Position numbers and translations under genes: made by a program. Below are positions 5,909 to 7,543 of a stretch of DNA of 7,543 nucleotides, piece after piece. The notes under the pieces were generated by a model, which saw nothing but the letters and a program-made list of their open reading frames with translations, did no database searches and had not been told where the DNA came from. Source of the DNA: Pseudomonadota bacterium. GTDB taxonomy: Bacteria; Myxococcota_A; Polyangia; Polyangiales; Polyangiaceae. The DNA lies in assembly GCA_023411445.1 (NCBI GenBank), contig JAEYOT010000779.1, forward strand, positions 1-7,543. Reading direction: 5' to 3'. Position 1 is the first letter of the stretch. Each line of letters starts with the position of its first letter.

Positions 5909-6940
5909 TTGGGCGCTTGGTCGAGTCCCTACCGTGCGTGGCCGGCGCTGATCGCCAGCCTACTCGTCACGCCGCCGGCGGCGGCGGCCAGCCGCTATCG
6001 ACTCGAGCTGGTACGGGCAGAGGGCGCTGGCAGCTGTCCCTCTGCTGCGGCGGTGGAGCGCGAGGTCAGCGCGCGGCTGGGTCGCAACCCGTTTTCGCGC
6101 GCCAGCGATCGCGGCATCGAGGTCGTGCTGGAGCGCACGGAGCCGAGCACCATGCTGCCTCCAACGAGCTCGGCTCCGCTGCCCAGCACGGCTCAGCCCG
6201 CCCAGGGCTGGCGCGCCAGGCTGTTTCTCCGGCTGGATCCCAGCGAGCCGGATCAAGTGCGGCTGATCGAGAGCGACGCAGCGGACTGCGCGGAGCTCGC
6301 CAAGTCGGTCACGCTCGCGATCTCGCTCGCCATCGCGCCGGAGCTCCCGCCGGTGGCCGAGCCGGAGCCGCCGCCGGCTCCACCCTGTCCGCCACCACCC
6401 CCGCCACCACCCCCGCCACCACCCCGAGAGCGAGCGGTGTTCGGTGCCGTCAGCGGGCGCGCGCTGCTGGCGCCAGAGCTGTTGCCAGGCACTTCTGCGG
6501 GAGCCGCGCTGTCGGTCACGGTGCGCGGTGACCTACTTGGAGCCACCTTTGGCGGCCTGTTCTTCCCGGAGAACGAGCTCAGCGCTCCCGCTGCGCGCGT
6601 CCGCTTCGGTCTCAGCGCAGCGTTCGCTGCCGGTTGCTTGTGGGCAAGAACGTCTGACCCGCAGGTGTGGGGCTGTCTCGGGTCGCGCGTCGGCGCGCTT
6701 CACGCCGTCGTCTTCACCCCTCAACCACAGGAGCCCGGTCAACGGCTCTGGGCGGCGGCGACCAGTGAGCTGGGTCTGCGTCAGCACCTACACTCTCGCC
6801 TCTTCGTCGAGGGAGGCGTCGCGGCGGTGTTTCCGCTCATTCGCCACCGCTTCCAGATCGACGCCGGCTCTGCGCCGATCTACGAACAACCTACTGCGTT
6901 GGTCGAAGGCTTCTTGGGCCTCGGGCTCGAGCTCGACTGA
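5909..6940 (+). CDS. Exported protein with proline-rich linker, unknown function
   Basis: A 343-residue protein I cannot assign to a named family. Residues 1-28 look like a signal peptide (AWPALIASLLVTPPAAAAS) with an Ala-rich cleavage region. An N-terminal domain (about 29-145) carries Cys43 (GSCPSAAAVEREV) and Cys127 (AADCAELAKSVTLAISLAI), a likely disulfide pair. A linker rich in Pro and Glu (146-175) contains twelve consecutive prolines after Cys160. The C-terminal half (about 176-343) alternates small and hydrophobic residues with many Gly and Ala, ends in GFLGLGLELD, and resembles an outer-membrane beta-barrel-like region; Cys243 and Cys256 may form a second disulfide. The TTG start is supported by AAGGAG 8 nt upstream. 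The gene lies 19 nt before a sigma factor gene on the same strand, so the two are probably co-transcribed. An envelope location is likely; a signalling role is only suggested by that context. Confidence 0.75.
   Translation: MGAWSSPYRAWPALIASLLVTPPAAAASRYRLELVRAEGAGSCPSAAAVEREVSARLGRNPFSRASDRGIEVVLERTEPSTMLPPTSSAPLPSTAQPAQGWRARLFLRLDPSEPDQVRLIESDAADCAELAKSVTLAISLAIAPELPPVAEPEPPPAPPCPPPPPPPPPPPPRERAVFGAVSGRALLAPELLPGTSAGAALSVTVRGDLLGATFGGLFFPENELSAPAARVRFGLSAAFAAGCLWARTSDPQVWGCLGSRVGALHAVVFTPQPQEPGQRLWAAATSELGLRQHLHSRLFVEGGVAAVFPLIRHRFQIDAGSAPIYEQPTALVEGFLGLGLELD
6389..6424 (+). repeat. Three perfect 12-bp tandem repeats (CCGCCACCACCC)
   Basis: The unit CCGCCACCACCC is repeated three times without mismatch, in frame, and encodes twelve prolines. 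A unit length divisible by three means copy-number change would alter linker length without breaking the frame. Confidence 0.9.
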
Positions 6941-6959
6941 CGCGCGCGCGGTGACTGTC

Positions 6960-7543
6960 ATGCGTGGAGTACCGGACGCCATCCCCCGCATCACCGAACC
7001 AGCCGAAGGCCAAGAGGCACCGCTGGACTTGGCGCAAGTTCACCAGCGGCACGGTGAGTTCGTGTGGCGCACCCTTCACCGCATGGGGGTCAGGCCTCCG
7101 CACGTGGAGGACGTGTACCAGGAGGTGTTTCTGGTCGTGCACCGGCGCCTGAGCACCTTCGCCGGCCAATGCGCGATCACGACCTGGCTGTACGAGATTT
7201 GTTTCCGCGTTGCTGCCAGCTACCGCCGCAAGGCGTACTTTCGGCGCGAAGAGCTGGTGCCGGATTGGTCCAAGCTCGACGCTCCGGAGCGTGAAGCGTC
7301 GTCACCCGAGCGGCAGCTGCTGGCGTCGCGGCAAGCGAAACAGCTGGAGCAAATCTTGGACACGCTGCCGCTCGAGTACCGAGTCGTGTTCGTCATGTTC
7401 GAGATCGAGGGCATGAGCTCGGAGCAGATAGCTGAGAGTGTTGGTGCGCCGCTCGGTACGGTGTACTCTCGGCTTTACCGGGCCCGGAAGCGCTTCGCTC
7501 GTGAGCTGGCTCGACGACGCGTCGCTCAGATGGAGAACAAGCC
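6960..7543 (+). CDS. ECF-like RNA polymerase sigma-70 factor, partial at 3' end
   Basis: The first 194 codons of a sigma-70 family factor are visible with no stop before the window ends. Region 2 covers about residues 30-95: HGEFVWRTLHRMG, then HVEDVYQEVFLVVHRRLSTFAG and ITTWLYEICFRVAASYRR, the usual core-binding and -10 recognition helices. A variable linker spans about 96-125. Region 4 follows: LEQILDTLPLEYRVVFVMFE (129-148), then a helix-turn-helix EQIAESVGAPLGTVYSRLYRARKR with the typical GTVYSRL recognition-helix wording. There is no region 1.1 or 3, so it belongs to the extracytoplasmic-function type. It directs RNA polymerase to a small promoter set, unknown here. The ATG at 6960 is chosen; GTG at 6951 is in frame and possible, and neither has a good ribosome site. 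The gene seems near its end, since region 4 is complete. Its anti-sigma factor, if any, lies outside or may be the upstream exported protein's partner. Confidence 0.9.
   Translation, partial: MRGVPDAIPRITEPAEGQEAPLDLAQVHQRHGEFVWRTLHRMGVRPPHVEDVYQEVFLVVHRRLSTFAGQCAITTWLYEICFRVAASYRRKAYFRREELVPDWSKLDAPEREASSPERQLLASRQAKQLEQILDTLPLEYRVVFVMFEIEGMSSEQIAESVGAPLGTVYSRLYRARKRFARELARRRVAQMENK

Noticed and set aside
5842..6531. A 229-codon plus-strand open frame overlapping the proline-linker protein
   Set aside because: It has no signal peptide or domain and is Arg/Gly/Ala-rich; the chosen frame has a good ribosome site, a signal peptide and a plausible domain layout.
6941..6950. Alternating CGCGCGCGCG as a special structural element
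   Set aside because: Ten bases of CG alternation are common by chance in DNA this GC-rich, so nothing supports a specific role.

Overview
This is a high-GC, gene-dense bacterial window. Its style points to Myxococcota, probably the Polyangia. The signs are a paired DUF1592 c-type-cytochrome-like lipoprotein and DUF1552 Tat-exported protein, a Gly/Ser-rich linker after the lipoprotein signal, a secreted protein with a proline-rich linker next to an ECF-type sigma factor, and TTG/GTG starts. The taxonomic call is an inference from gene content; there is no rRNA or other marker.

Left half (1-2454, all minus strand, read right to left): a very tight cluster of queD (6-carboxytetrahydropterin synthase, queuosine pathway), a membrane-anchored TlpA-like thioredoxin, a small BFD-like [2Fe-2S] protein, ttcA (tRNA 2-thiocytidine synthase) and an unrecognised partial gene that leaves the window. 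Junctions are 1 nt, 6 nt, a 1-nt TGATG overlap and 15 nt, so this looks like one operon. It contains two tRNA-modification enzymes and two redox proteins.

Middle (2455-2675): a divergent intergenic region with repeated TTGCGG-type words in direct and inverted orientation and a 10-bp palindrome; it probably carries the control signals for both directions. From 2676 to 5803 on the plus strand lie two translationally coupled genes (ATGA overlap). The first is a DUF1587/1595/1592/1588/1585 lipoprotein with one CxxCH haem motif; the second is a DUF1552 protein with a twin-arginine signal. Both should act outside the cytoplasm, and the biochemical role of this pair is not established.

Right end (5804-7543, plus strand): a short intergenic stretch with a plausible sigma70-type promoter and overlapping inverted repeats, then an exported protein of unknown function with a 12-proline linker encoded by a perfect 3 x 12 bp repeat, then an ECF-like sigma-70 factor running off the window. 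I found no tRNA, rRNA, CRISPR array, insertion sequence or convincing intrinsic terminator. The least understood content is the DUF1592/DUF1552 pair and the redox/tRNA-modification operon. Nothing here by itself proves a new system.
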